Positions 15,035-22,409 of a stretch of DNA of 64,000 nt are shown piece by piece. The stretch is from contig JAFSJF010000012.1 of NCBI GenBank assembly GCA_017439405.1, positions 1 through 64,000 on the forward strand, given 5' to 3'. The notes beneath the pieces were generated by a model. The model made no database searches, was not told the origin of the DNA, and saw only the letters and a list, made by a program, of their open reading frames with translations. The translations under genes and the position numbers were made by a program. The number at the start of each line of letters is the position of its first letter. Position 1 is the stretch's first letter. The DNA is from Bacteroidales bacterium. GTDB taxonomy: Bacteria; Bacteroidota; Bacteroidia; Bacteroidales; F082.

Positions 15035-15817
15035 ATGGAAGACAACAAAATATTCGTGTTCCTTTCACATTCTCATCATGATTACGAGAAGGTAAGGGTC
15101 GTAAGAGACCTTTTAGAAAAAGAAGGCTTTCGCCCGTTAATGTTTTTCTTGAAGTGTTTGGAAAAGGAAGGCTATGAAGAACTGACAAGGACTCTCATTA
15201 AGGAAGAGATTGATAGTCGACAAAGGTTTGTATTGTGTAACAGCAAAAATGCCGATGAATCAGATTGGGTAAAATTTGAGGTAAAGCATATTAAAGAAAC
15301 AAATAGACCTTATGAGGTCGTTGATTTGGATTGGCCAAATAATAAAATAGCTGATGTAATCAAAAGATTTAAGATTCGATCAACGGTTTTTTTATCATAT
15401 CCAAGAAGACTAACAGACTTGGCAAATAAGGTCAATCAACAATTAAAGTTGCGAGATTTCAAGACGTTCTTTGATAAAGATGATTTAATGGTTGGTGATT
15501 CTTTTTCTTCAAAAATAATAGACCAAATTAACATTGCTGTAACAGAAGGATATTTTCTTGTTTTTGTTGATGAAAACTTCAATGAAAACACATGGCAATA
15601 CGAAGAAATCCAAACCGCATTAAGAATTCAAGAAACTATAGCAGGGCATAAGAACCAAATCATTCCTATTATAACATCCGACAATGTTACAGACCTCGTA
15701 AAAAAAACTTTAGGGCATATTTCCTATATAAAAGTAAGCAACAAAAGCAGTTTCGATGCCGCAGAATATATTGTAGATCAATTGATTAAACTTGATATCA
15801 AAAACTATCAAGATTAA
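15035..15817 (+). CDS. Tandem TIR-domain protein, 260 aa
   Basis: The start is taken at the ATG at 15035 (MEDNKIFVFLSHSHHDYEKV), 14 bases after the upstream stop. The first TIR-like domain (about residues 3-105) has IFVFLSHSHHDYEKV and NADESDWVKFEVKHI. The second (about 115-240) has RSTVFLSYPRRLTDL, TFFDKDDLMVGDSF and ENTWQYEEIQTAL. Both keep a W...E arrangement at the usual catalytic position. No other domain is present. It is co-directional with the caspase-like/TIR protein, so three TIR domains lie in two adjacent genes. Likely roles are NAD+ hydrolysis or production of a cyclic nucleotide signal, or assembly with the other TIR. Confidence 0.82.
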   Translation: MEDNKIFVFLSHSHHDYEKVRVVRDLLEKEGFRPLMFFLKCLEKEGYEELTRTLIKEEIDSRQRFVLCNSKNADESDWVKFEVKHIKETNRPYEVVDLDWPNNKIADVIKRFKIRSTVFLSYPRRLTDLANKVNQQLKLRDFKTFFDKDDLMVGDSFSSKIIDQINIAVTEGYFLVFVDENFNENTWQYEEIQTALRIQETIAGHKNQIIPIITSDNVTDLVKKTLGHISYIKVSNKSSFDAAEYIVDQLIKLDIKNYQD

Positions 15818-15831
15818 TAAAGTGTAACAAG

Positions 15832-15871
15832 ATTTTGATAGATATATTGAAGAGTAAAATAAGTATCTTTG
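15832..15871 (+). promoter_or_regulatory. Promoter of the AlbA_2 gene
   Basis: TATCTTTG at 15864-15871 is a good -7 box, with TTTTG at 15833-15837 near the expected -33 position. The start codon follows 20 bases later, so the AlbA_2 gene is a unit separate from the TIR genes. Confidence 0.6.
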
Positions 15872-15890
15872 TCCCATAGAAATCAAAAGA

Positions 15891-17330
15891 ATGACATCTG
15901 AAAAACTCAAGGAACTATTATCCCAACGAGAGGGAACGCAAATCGAGTTCAAGCTTTCCAAAGAGAGTTTGTCGCGCTCGGTATATGAATCCATCTGCGC
16001 TTTCCTCAACCGCAGAGGCGGGCATGTCATACTGGGTGCGGATAACAACGGACAAATTGTTGGCATCAACCCAGCAAAGGTGCAAACGCAACTCGACACC
16101 TTGGCCAAGGACATGAACAACCCGCAACTGTTCCGTCCCACCTACTACCTCAATTTTGAGCCGATGGAAATCGATGGCAAGCAAATCATCTATTTCTATG
16201 TTCCCGAAAGTGGTCAAGCCCATAGCTACAAAGGCATCTACTATGACCGCAACCAAGACGGCGATTTCGAGCTTCGGAGCACGGAACAGATTTCTAACCT
16301 GTTCATCCGCAAGAGCAAGATGCGCACGGAGAACCGTGCTTATCCCGCTTTTGGCCTTCAAGACTTGGAAGAAGAAGCATTTGAGGCCTTGCGAAAAGGC
16401 ATCAGAGCCAACAACCCCGACCATCCCTGGCTTGCAGCCTCAAACGAGGAGGTTTTACACTCTGGAGAGATGATTATGGCAGACCCCGAAACAGGCAAAA
16501 GCGGTTTGACTTTGGCCGCAATACTGCTTTTCGGCAAGCAACACACCATCGCAAGCGTCTTGCCGACCTATCGAATAGACCTGCTCTGCCGCATCAACGA
16601 CACGGATTTGTATGACGACAGGGAGATTATCCGTTGCAACCTGATGATTGCCTATCCCATCATCATGGCTTTCATCTCAAAGCACCTGCCCGAACAACCT
16701 TATATCGAAGGGATGCAGCGTTTCAGTTTGCGCGACAAAATCCTTCGCGAAGTGGTGCTGAATCTGCTCATCCACAGGGAATATAGCGGGGCTTTTCCTG
16801 CATCCTTCACTATCTACAGAGACTCCATCGTCACGGAGAACTGGAACATTCCTTTTGTATACGGACATATCGATCTACAGACAATGCGGCCTCACCGCAA
16901 GAATCCCACCATCGCCAATGTGTTTTCTCAAATGGGAATTGTCGAAGAACTGGGTAGCGGCATCAAAAGGATGTTCAAGTACACGCCTTTGTACGCCAAT
17001 GGCAAAGAACCCATTATTGAAGAGCAGGATGTGTTTAGAATTACGATTCCTCGTAACCCAATTCTGTCCGAAAGCGAGGCAGATGGTTCACGGAAAACCA
17101 CCACAAAAACCACCACAAAAACTACCACAAAAACTACCACAAAAACCACACAGAAAATTTTGGGGTTACTACAAGACAATCCTATGATTTCAATAAATGA
17201 ACTTGCATTACAACTGGAATTGACTCGAGATGGGATGGTTTATCACATTAATAAGCTTAAAAAAGAAGGGAGAATTAAGCATATTGGCCCAAATAAAGGC
17301 GGCCACTGGGAGGTAATCCGTCCTGATTGA
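15891..17330 (+). CDS. AlbA_2/Schlafen-type putative transcriptional regulator, 479 aa
   Basis: Domains in order: AlbA_2 (about residues 10-140; EGTQIEFKLSKESL, GGHVILGADNNGQIVGI), then a middle helical region. An HATPase_c_4-like region follows (about 270-390; LREVVLNLLIHREYS, MGIVEELGSGIKRMF). After a Lys/Thr repeat linker (about 404-422) comes a C-terminal winged helix (ISINELALQLELTRDGMVY). Such proteins are often called ATP-dependent helicase-like or divergent AlbA proteins and are believed to be DNA-binding regulators; biochemistry is sparse. It has its own promoter. In this locus it could regulate the TIR genes or the YhcG/DUF3990 module that follows. Confidence 0.85.
   Translation: MTSEKLKELLSQREGTQIEFKLSKESLSRSVYESICAFLNRRGGHVILGADNNGQIVGINPAKVQTQLDTLAKDMNNPQLFRPTYYLNFEPMEIDGKQIIYFYVPESGQAHSYKGIYYDRNQDGDFELRSTEQISNLFIRKSKMRTENRAYPAFGLQDLEEEAFEALRKGIRANNPDHPWLAASNEEVLHSGEMIMADPETGKSGLTLAAILLFGKQHTIASVLPTYRIDLLCRINDTDLYDDREIIRCNLMIAYPIIMAFISKHLPEQPYIEGMQRFSLRDKILREVVLNLLIHREYSGAFPASFTIYRDSIVTENWNIPFVYGHIDLQTMRPHRKNPTIANVFSQMGIVEELGSGIKRMFKYTPLYANGKEPIIEEQDVFRITIPRNPILSESEADGSRKTTTKTTTKTTTKTTTKTTQKILGLLQDNPMISINELALQLELTRDGMVYHINKLKKEGRIKHIGPNKGGHWEVIRPD
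17092..17154 (+). repeat. In-frame 12-bp tandem repeat encoding (KTTT)n
   Basis: About five copies of a 12-base unit (AAAACCACCACA and variants with ACTACC) encode a KTTT-type linker between the HATPase-like region and the winged helix. The copies differ only at synonymous positions and the unit is a multiple of 3, so copy number can change without a frameshift. Confidence 0.85.
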
Positions 17331-17409
17331 ATGTTTCTTGTGTCTAATATCAAATCTAAAAAACGAAGGATGTATTATTTGGAATGAAAAACAAAAAAGA
17401 CAAACCACA

Positions 17410-17811
17410 ATGAAAAGCGAAATAATAAAAACAGAAGAATTGCCACCCTCAAATGGCGCATACAGACAATTGCTCACCGACATTGGGCAACTTATAGCCG
17501 ATGGTAGAAGGCAGGTTTTGTCCGCAGTCAATACGACTATGCTTCAGATGTATTGGGGTATTGGCCAGCACATTGTGGAATATGAGCAGAATGGAGAACT
17601 TCGTGCCCAATATGGGAAGTCGCTGCTTTCAACCATTTCAAGAGACCTCACCCAATTGTACGGATCGGGGTTCAACAGGAACAATCTCCAGTATATGCGC
17701 AAACTGTACATGGCCTTCCCAAATTGCACGACACTGTCATGCAAATTGTCTTTATTACGACGTGAGCCGAAAAATATGTATTTTTGCAACAATCAAACGT
17801 TCAACCCATGA
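17410..17811 (+). pseudogene. Truncated YhcG (DUF1016 N-terminal domain only)
   Basis: The first about 112 residues (MKSEIIKTEELPPSNGAYRQ onward) are nearly identical to the intact YhcG at 18896-19945, including MYWGIGQHIVEYEQNGE and SGFNRNNLQYMRKLYMAFP. After the shared TLSCKLS the sequence switches to an unrelated 14-residue tail and stops, exactly where sequence matching the upstream region of the second DUF3791 gene begins. A deletion therefore removed the C-terminal nuclease-like domain. The stop overlaps the next ATG (ATGA), so the fragment may still be translated and coupled to DUF3791. It could be a decaying copy or a retained N-terminal domain. Confidence 0.8.
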
Positions 17812-18092
17812 GAACAAACCTATTAGGCCTAATGGCAGACAACGGATATGACTATCCATCCAACATCGAGTTGCGCAACATCTTCGCATCATCCTGCGTG
17901 GAGGCTGTGGCAAGACGTTTGCAGACACCAGCAACGGACATGTATCGGAGAATGAAGCAGGTGGAGCTTTTCCGTGACCTCATCTATCCATGTTACGAAT
18001 CGCTCCACACGCAAAGCCGCGAGATTGTCACAGAGGATGTGATAGAAGCCCTCGAAGTTAGGGAACAGAAACTTAAAACGCAAACAGCATGA
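17808..18092 (+). CDS. DUF3791-like protein, copy 1, 94 aa
   Basis: The ATG at 17808 is used (MRTNLLGLMADNGYDYPSNI); the frame extends upstream only through a TTG and a promoter-like TATTTTTGC. The core matches the small helical DUF3791 family: FASSCVEAVARRLQTP, then LIYPCYESLHTQSREIVTED. The Tyr...LHTQ motif is the family hallmark. Members usually precede a DUF3990 gene and are suspected to be the partner or antidote of the ADP-ribosyltransferase-like protein. Here it overlaps the DUF3990 start by 4 bases. It is nearly identical to the copy at 20085-20369. Confidence 0.8.
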   Translation: MRTNLLGLMADNGYDYPSNIELRNIFASSCVEAVARRLQTPATDMYRRMKQVELFRDLIYPCYESLHTQSREIVTEDVIEALEVREQKLKTQTA

Positions 18093-18571
18093 AAATCTAT
18101 CACGGAAGCACTATCGTCATCGAACATCCCATTGCCGCAGCAGGAAGAGAGAGGCTCGACTTCGGGCAAGGCTTTTATGTCACTGATATTAGGAACCAAG
18201 CCGAATTGTGGGCGGAACGGATGCAACGCATCAAACAAGAAGCGGGCGTAGTCAATGTCTATGAAATGGATATTGACAAAGTGGAAAAGGCGTTCCGTTA
18301 TTTCCGCTTTGAAAACTATGACAACGAATGGCTACAATTCATTGTTGCCAACAGGATGGGGCGAGACATCAAAGAACAATACGATGTGATTGAGGGTGGC
18401 GTGGCCAACGACCGCGTAATTGACACCGTGGAGGCTTACATGGCCAATCTCATGCCTTTGGAGAATGCGTTGCAGGAATTGTCAAAACACCGGCCCAACA
18501 ACCAACTGTGCATCACCAACCAGAAAGTGATTGACGAATGCCTTGTCTTTGTGGAATCCTATAAAATTTGA
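18089..18571 (+). CDS. DUF3990 ADP-ribosyltransferase-like protein, copy 1, 160 aa
   Basis: The sequence has the DUF3990 signature: MKIYHGSTIVIEHPI at the N-terminus, then RLDFGQGFYVTDIRNQAELW and VIEGGVANDRVIDTVEAY. The His of YHG and the GFYVT strand correspond to the NAD-binding core of ADP-ribosyltransferase folds, to which I understand this family is assigned. It is probably an intracellular toxin or effector that modifies a macromolecule with ADP-ribose; no target is known. It lies between two small proteins likely to neutralise it (17808-18092, overlapping by 4 bases, and 18576-18779). Confidence 0.8.
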   Translation: MKIYHGSTIVIEHPIAAAGRERLDFGQGFYVTDIRNQAELWAERMQRIKQEAGVVNVYEMDIDKVEKAFRYFRFENYDNEWLQFIVANRMGRDIKEQYDVIEGGVANDRVIDTVEAYMANLMPLENALQELSKHRPNNQLCITNQKVIDECLVFVESYKI

Positions 18572-18575
18572 AATC

Positions 18576-18779
18576 ATGTTGAGCGACTTACTCTTATGGA
18601 ACAAGATTGGCCGAATTGTTACTCTCCTTTCTGAACGGCTCAATATTACTTCTGAACACGCCCTCGATTTGTTCTACACCTCCAAAACCTGTGAGCGGTT
18701 GCATGACCCATCTTCACTCCTTTACACATTTAGCGACCTTTATATTGTTGATGATGTCATAAGAGAAATGCAACAATGA
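18576..18779 (+). CDS. Small helical protein following DUF3990, copy 1, 67 aa
   Basis: The ATG at 18576 lies 4 bases after the DUF3990 stop. The protein, MLSDLLLWNKIGRIVTLLSE onward, has the pattern ITSEHALDLFYTSKTCERLHD and LYTFSDLYIVDDVIRE. This resembles small proteins that commonly accompany DUF3990 genes, some of them annotated DUF3791-like. It is a plausible antidote or partner. The paralogue at 20853-21056 differs at only a few positions (for example PSS/SST and VIREM/VVREI). Confidence 0.75.
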   Translation: MLSDLLLWNKIGRIVTLLSERLNITSEHALDLFYTSKTCERLHDPSSLLYTFSDLYIVDDVIREMQQ

Positions 18780-18871
18780 CTCCCTGCCAAGACCTCATCG
18801 ACCAAACCTGCGAGCGTTTCAAGTACATGCCACTTACGGCGGAGGAACGGAGGATGTATTATTTGGAATGA
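18776..18871 (+). CDS. 31-aa small protein, copy 1
   Basis: The ATG overlaps the previous stop (ATGA). The product is MTPCQDLIDQTCERFKYMPL followed by TAEERRMYYLE. Three versions exist in the cluster: this one, an intact one at 21053-21148, and one without a start at 19952-20038. Protein-level conservation between copies, with substitutions such as CERFKYM versus RERFKDR, suggests that it is translated. Function unknown. Confidence 0.6.
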   Translation: MTPCQDLIDQTCERFKYMPLTAEERRMYYLE

Positions 18872-18895
18872 AAACCAAAAAAAAGACAAACCACA

Positions 18896-19945
18896 ATGGA
18901 AAATGAAATTATAACAACGGAAGAAGCACAACCTGTGAATGGTGCATACAAACAATTGCTTACCGACATTGGGCAACTGATAGCCAATGGCCGAAAACAG
19001 GTTTTGTCCGCGGTCAATACGACCATGCTCCAGATGTATTGGGGTATCGGCCAGCACATTGTGGAATATGAGCAGAATGGAGAAATCCGCGCCCAATATG
19101 GGAAGTCGCTGCTTTCAACCATTTCAAAAGATCTCACCCAATTGTACGGTTCGGGGTTCAACAGGAACAATCTCCAGTACATGCGCAAACTGTACATGGC
19201 TTTTCCAAATTGCACGACACTGTCATGCAAATTGTCGTGGAGCCACTATATCGAGCTCCTGAAAGCAGACGACCCATTGGAAATCGCTTTCTATATGCGC
19301 CAATGTGAGCAGGATCAATGGTCAGTGCGCGTACTCAAACGGCAGATGAACTCCATGCTTTTCCAACGTTTAGCCCTCAGCAAAGACAAGGAAGGCGTGC
19401 TGCAACTGGCCCAAGGAGGCAACGGCGTGAAACAGCCCGAAGACTTGCTGCGCGACCCATACGTCTTGGAGTTTTTGCAACTACCCGAAAAGCCCAAATA
19501 TACGGAAGGCGATTTGGAACAAAAGATTTGCGAGAACATGAAAGACTTCCTGTTAGAGTTGGGCAAAGGCTTCGCATTCATCAAATCACAATATCCCATC
19601 AACATGGCAGGTCGGCATTTCCGCTGCGATTTGGTGTTCTACCATTGCATTCTGAAATGTTATGTGCTGATTGACCTCAAACGGGGCGAGATACAGTATG
19701 AAGATATCGGACAGATGAACCTCTATTTGAATTACTTTAAGCATGAGGTCTGCCAACCCGATGACAATCCGCCCATCGGCATTGTACTTGGAGCGAAAAA
19801 AGACGAGGTGGTCATGGAGTACGCATTGGAAGGCATCACCAACAACCTCTTTGCTGCACGATATCAACTATACTTGCCCAAACGAGAGGATTTTCAGGCT
19901 CGAATGGATTATATCATGCAACAAGAAGACAACAGAAAAGAGTGA
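18896..19945 (+). CDS. YhcG-type PD-(D/E)XK nuclease-like protein (DUF1016), 349 aa
   Basis: A full-length member. The DUF1016 N-terminal helical domain (about residues 15-130; MYWGIGQHIVEYEQNGE, LYGSGFNRNNLQYMRKLY) is followed by the YhcG nuclease-like domain. The core reads FRCDLVFYHCILKCYVLIDL with KRGE after it (about 240-264), matching the D...D-x-K type site, then YEDIGQMNLYLNYF. Such proteins occur beside restriction and toxin genes and are thought to act on DNA or to help other systems; no certain function is known. The start is the ATG at 18896 inside the repeated AAACCACAATG sequence. It belongs to copy 2 of the tandem module. Confidence 0.88.
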   Translation: MENEIITTEEAQPVNGAYKQLLTDIGQLIANGRKQVLSAVNTTMLQMYWGIGQHIVEYEQNGEIRAQYGKSLLSTISKDLTQLYGSGFNRNNLQYMRKLYMAFPNCTTLSCKLSWSHYIELLKADDPLEIAFYMRQCEQDQWSVRVLKRQMNSMLFQRLALSKDKEGVLQLAQGGNGVKQPEDLLRDPYVLEFLQLPEKPKYTEGDLEQKICENMKDFLLELGKGFAFIKSQYPINMAGRHFRCDLVFYHCILKCYVLIDLKRGEIQYEDIGQMNLYLNYFKHEVCQPDDNPPIGIVLGAKKDEVVMEYALEGITNNLFAARYQLYLPKREDFQARMDYIMQQEDNRKE

Positions 19946-19951
19946 CATGAT

Positions 19952-20038
19952 AGCCAGGCCCTCATCGACCAAACCCGCGAGCGGTTCAAGGACAGGCCGC
20001 TTACGGCGGAGGAACGGAGGATGTATTATTTGGAGTGA
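19952..20038 (+). pseudogene. Remnant of the 31-aa gene without a start codon
   Basis: In the frame following the yhcG stop, the sequence encodes SQALIDQTRERFKDRPLTAE and then ERRMYYLE before a TGA. It matches the 31-aa genes at 18776 and 21053 but lacks their ATG. It marks an old duplication junction. Confidence 0.7.
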
Positions 20039-20084
20039 AAAATGAAAAAATGTGTACTTTTGCAACAAACAAAACGCCCAACCC

Positions 20085-20369
20085 ATGAACACAAACCCAT
20101 CAGGCCTAATGGCAGACAACGGATATGACTATCCTTCCAACACCGAGTTGCGCAACATCTTCGCATCCTCATGCGTGGAGGCTGTGGCAAGACGCTTGCA
20201 GACACCAGCGATGGAAATGTACCGAAGGATGAAGCAGGTGGAGCTTTTCCGAGACCTCATCTATCCTTGTTACGACTCGCTCCACACACAAAGCCGCGAG
20301 ATTGTCACAGAGGATGTGATAGAAGCCCTTAAAGTCAGGGAACAAAAACTTAAAACGCAAACGGCATGA
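20085..20369 (+). CDS. DUF3791-like protein, copy 2, 94 aa
   Basis: Start ATG at 20085 (MNTNPSGLMADNGYDYPSNT). The core is the same as copy 1: FASSCVEAVARRLQTP and LIYPCYDSLHTQSREIVTED. A TACTTTTGC -7 box sits at about 20055-20063, so this copy of the module probably has its own promoter. It overlaps the DUF3990 start at 20366 by 4 bases. It is presumed to partner the second DUF3990 protein; whether the two copies cross-react cannot be told from sequence. Confidence 0.8.
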   Translation: MNTNPSGLMADNGYDYPSNTELRNIFASSCVEAVARRLQTPAMEMYRRMKQVELFRDLIYPCYDSLHTQSREIVTEDVIEALKVREQKLKTQTA

Positions 20370-20848
20370 AAATCTATCACGGCAGCACCATCACCATTGA
20401 ACATCCCATCGCCGCAGCCGGGAGAGAAAGGCTCGACTTTGGACAAGGCTTTTATGTCACCGACATTAGAAACCAAGCCGAATTGTGGGCGGAACGAATG
20501 CAACGCATCAAACAAGAGACGGGCATCGTCAATGTCTATGAAATGGATATTGACAAGGTGAAAAAGGCGTTTCGCTATTACCGTTTTGAAAACTATGACA
20601 ACGAGTGGCTGCAATTCATTGTCGCCAACAGGATGGGACGAGCCATCATGGGGCAATTTGACGTAATTGAGGGCGGTGTGGCCAACGACCGCGTGATTGA
20701 CACTGTGGAGGCCTACATGGCCAATCTCATGCCTTTGGAGAACGCGCTTCAAGAATTGTCAAAACACCGACCCAACAACCAATTGTGCATCACCAACCAA
20801 AAAGTCATTGACGAATGCCTCGTTTTTGTGGAATCCTATAAAATTTGA
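20366..20848 (+). CDS. DUF3990 ADP-ribosyltransferase-like protein, copy 2, 160 aa
   Basis: It has the same length as copy 1, with 9 differences by eye. They cluster in one place (RDIKEQY in copy 1, RAIMGQF here, about residues 92-98), while the putative catalytic parts YHGSTI, GQGFYVT and EGGVANDR are unchanged. This suggests both copies are functional and may differ in partner specificity. It is flanked by its own DUF3791-like gene and 67-aa gene. The likely role, ADP-ribosylation by a toxin-like enzyme, is inferred from the family. Confidence 0.8.
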   Translation: MKIYHGSTITIEHPIAAAGRERLDFGQGFYVTDIRNQAELWAERMQRIKQETGIVNVYEMDIDKVKKAFRYYRFENYDNEWLQFIVANRMGRAIMGQFDVIEGGVANDRVIDTVEAYMANLMPLENALQELSKHRPNNQLCITNQKVIDECLVFVESYKI

Positions 20849-20852
20849 AACC

Positions 20853-21056
20853 ATGTTGAGCGACTTACTATTATGGAACAAGATTGGCCGGATTGTCACC
20901 CTCCTTTCCGAAAGGCTGAACATCACTTCCGAACATGCCCTCGACTTGTTCTACACTTCGAGAACCTGTGAGCGGTTGCACGACTCCTCAACGCTCCTTT
21001 ACACGTTCAGCGACCTTTATATTGTCGATGATGTCGTAAGAGAAATACAACAATGA
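20853..21056 (+). CDS. Small helical protein following DUF3990, copy 2, 67 aa
   Basis: The start ATG at 20853 lies 4 bases after the DUF3990 stop. The pattern is the same as copy 1 (ITSEHALDLFYTSRTCERLHD, LYTFSDLYIVDDVVRE). The low divergence and the identical spacing argue that the second module is complete. It is a candidate antidote or partner. Confidence 0.75.
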   Translation: MLSDLLLWNKIGRIVTLLSERLNITSEHALDLFYTSRTCERLHDSSTLLYTFSDLYIVDDVVREIQQ

Positions 21057-21148
21057 CTCCCCTCCAAGACCTCATCGACCAAACCCGCGAGCGGTTCAAG
21101 GACAGGCCGCTTACAGACGAGGAACGGAGGATGTATTATTTGGAATAG
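21053..21148 (+). CDS. 31-aa small protein, copy 2
   Basis: The ATG overlaps the preceding stop. The product is MTPLQDLIDQTRERFKDRPL followed by TDEERRMYYLE. The stop is TAG here and TGA in copy 1. It ends the duplicated block; single-copy sequence begins after it. Confidence 0.6.
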   Translation: MTPLQDLIDQTRERFKDRPLTDEERRMYYLE

Positions 21149-21273
21149 TGTTTGAAATCTCTTAGCGTGATTTTTGTTTCTTGTTTCAGCAGGTTTCAAT
21201 CTCTAAAATCCAATAAAAGCGAACCTATTTCAGGTTTGAACGGATTTGTTTTGTATTTTTGTCCGCAAAAGAA

Positions 21274-22023
21274 ATGCAAATGACTCTCCACCAAATAGAA
21301 TCCCAATGTCGCAACAAAGCGGATGAACTGCTCGAAAAACACTTTGGCAAACTCGTTCAAGAAGCCGCCATAGAACGTCCTGAGACCATCGGCGACTACA
21401 GCCTTGACTTGCCCAAACAAATTGAGGCGGAATATTACGACTACCTAAAAGCCCTTTGGGCTGAAATCGCGCCAAGTGGTTCGCCAACCTTTGGGGAAAT
21501 CGTTGATAAGATGCACATCAGCGACCTCATGACCGACGACGACCGCGAAATCATCAAGCCCGCCTACGATGCCGCAATACACCGTAACCTGTGGGAACGC
21601 ATCACAAAGACCAACCACAGGGATGTGACCTATTACAAAGGCTTGTTGAAACACTACACGGAAGACTTGCTGACAGCTTTGCGGTGTGATTTTATGGAGG
21701 ATATGGGGAAAGCATTGGATAAACCAAATATGACCAACAAAACCTACACCCCCACCCCTATCGACACCACAGATGTCGAACTCTCGGAAGAGCTTCTTGA
21801 ACTTGTGGAGCTTCTTGCCGAGAACACGCATGACAATTGGGCGGCAGGCCGCATCTCCGAAGGCTGGACCTATGGCCCTGTTCGCAACGACGAACTCAAG
21901 CAGCACCCTTGCCTTATCCCTTACAACGAACTTCCCGAAAGCGAGAAGGAGTACGACCGCGTCACCTCTATGGAAACGCTGAAAGCCATCCGAAAACTGG
22001 GATGGAAGATTGAGAAAGAATAA
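21274..22023 (+). CDS. RyR-domain protein, about 249 aa
   Basis: The start is the ATG at 21274 (or 21280); a TATTTTTG -7 box lies just before it at 21253-21260. The N-terminal 180 residues are soluble, helical and unrecognised. The last about 60 residues are an RyR domain: DNWAAGRISEGWTYGPVRND, then CLIPYNELPESEKEYDR and LKAIRKLGWKI. In animals this domain is repeated in ryanodine receptors; in prokaryotes it has been predicted to bind nucleotide-derived ligands. It is the first gene of a three-gene operon whose last member is a channel-like protein that also ends in an RyR-like region. Confidence 0.88.
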   Translation: MQMTLHQIESQCRNKADELLEKHFGKLVQEAAIERPETIGDYSLDLPKQIEAEYYDYLKALWAEIAPSGSPTFGEIVDKMHISDLMTDDDREIIKPAYDAAIHRNLWERITKTNHRDVTYYKGLLKHYTEDLLTALRCDFMEDMGKALDKPNMTNKTYTPTPIDTTDVELSEELLELVELLAENTHDNWAAGRISEGWTYGPVRNDELKQHPCLIPYNELPESEKEYDRVTSMETLKAIRKLGWKIEKE

Positions 22024-22041
22024 CGCAATAAAACCATAAAA

Positions 22042-22401
22042 ATGAACACATTAATAATCGCACACTGCTGTCAAAGCATGGCTGAAGTCGCTAAAGGCCC
22101 AAACCAACACAGTGTATTGGTTACCGCTATCGTTTGTGCCATGTTTGTAATCATTGCCATCATTGCGGCCATCACACTCTCGCAATGGCATAAGAAGGAG
22201 CTGGAGTTGACAAAATGGAAAGAAGACAAAACTGACAACAAAACAAAAGAAGAGCGGTTGTCTAAACTAAAGGCCGATTACCAGTCAAAACTACTTGACT
22301 ACATCAAGGAAAAAGCGAAAGACCAAGACACTTTTGACGATAAAAAAGATCCTTACCTTATTAAAATCCAATCTTTTATCGAAAACACCATTAACAAGTA
22401 G
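22042..22401 (+). CDS. Small single-pass membrane protein, 119 aa
   Basis: A short N-terminus is followed by one strong membrane segment (LVTAIVCAMFVIIAIIAAIT, about residues 26-45). A charged helical tail follows (ELELTKWKEDKTDNKTKEER onward) that may form a coiled coil. No family is recognised. It lies 18 bases after the RyR gene and 8 bases before the channel-like gene, so it is surely co-transcribed. It could be an accessory subunit that tethers the soluble RyR protein to the membrane protein. Confidence 0.8.
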   Translation: MNTLIIAHCCQSMAEVAKGPNQHSVLVTAIVCAMFVIIAIIAAITLSQWHKKELELTKWKEDKTDNKTKEERLSKLKADYQSKLLDYIKEKAKDQDTFDDKKDPYLIKIQSFIENTINK

Positions 22402-22409
22402 TTATCATC

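Larger units (their letters stand above)
17365..21148 (+). repeat. Tandem duplication of the YhcG-DUF3791-DUF3990-small protein module
   Basis: Copy 1 spans about 17365-18871 and copy 2 about 18842-21148. Each has, in order, the sequence GGATGTATTATTTGGAATGA before a YhcG start, yhcG, a DUF3791-like gene, a DUF3990 gene, a 67-aa gene and a 31-aa gene. By eye the two DUF3990 proteins differ at 9 of 160 positions. In copy 1 yhcG is cut short by a deletion. A remnant of the 31-aa gene also sits between yhcG and DUF3791 in copy 2, showing more than one duplication or deletion event. Confidence 0.85.
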
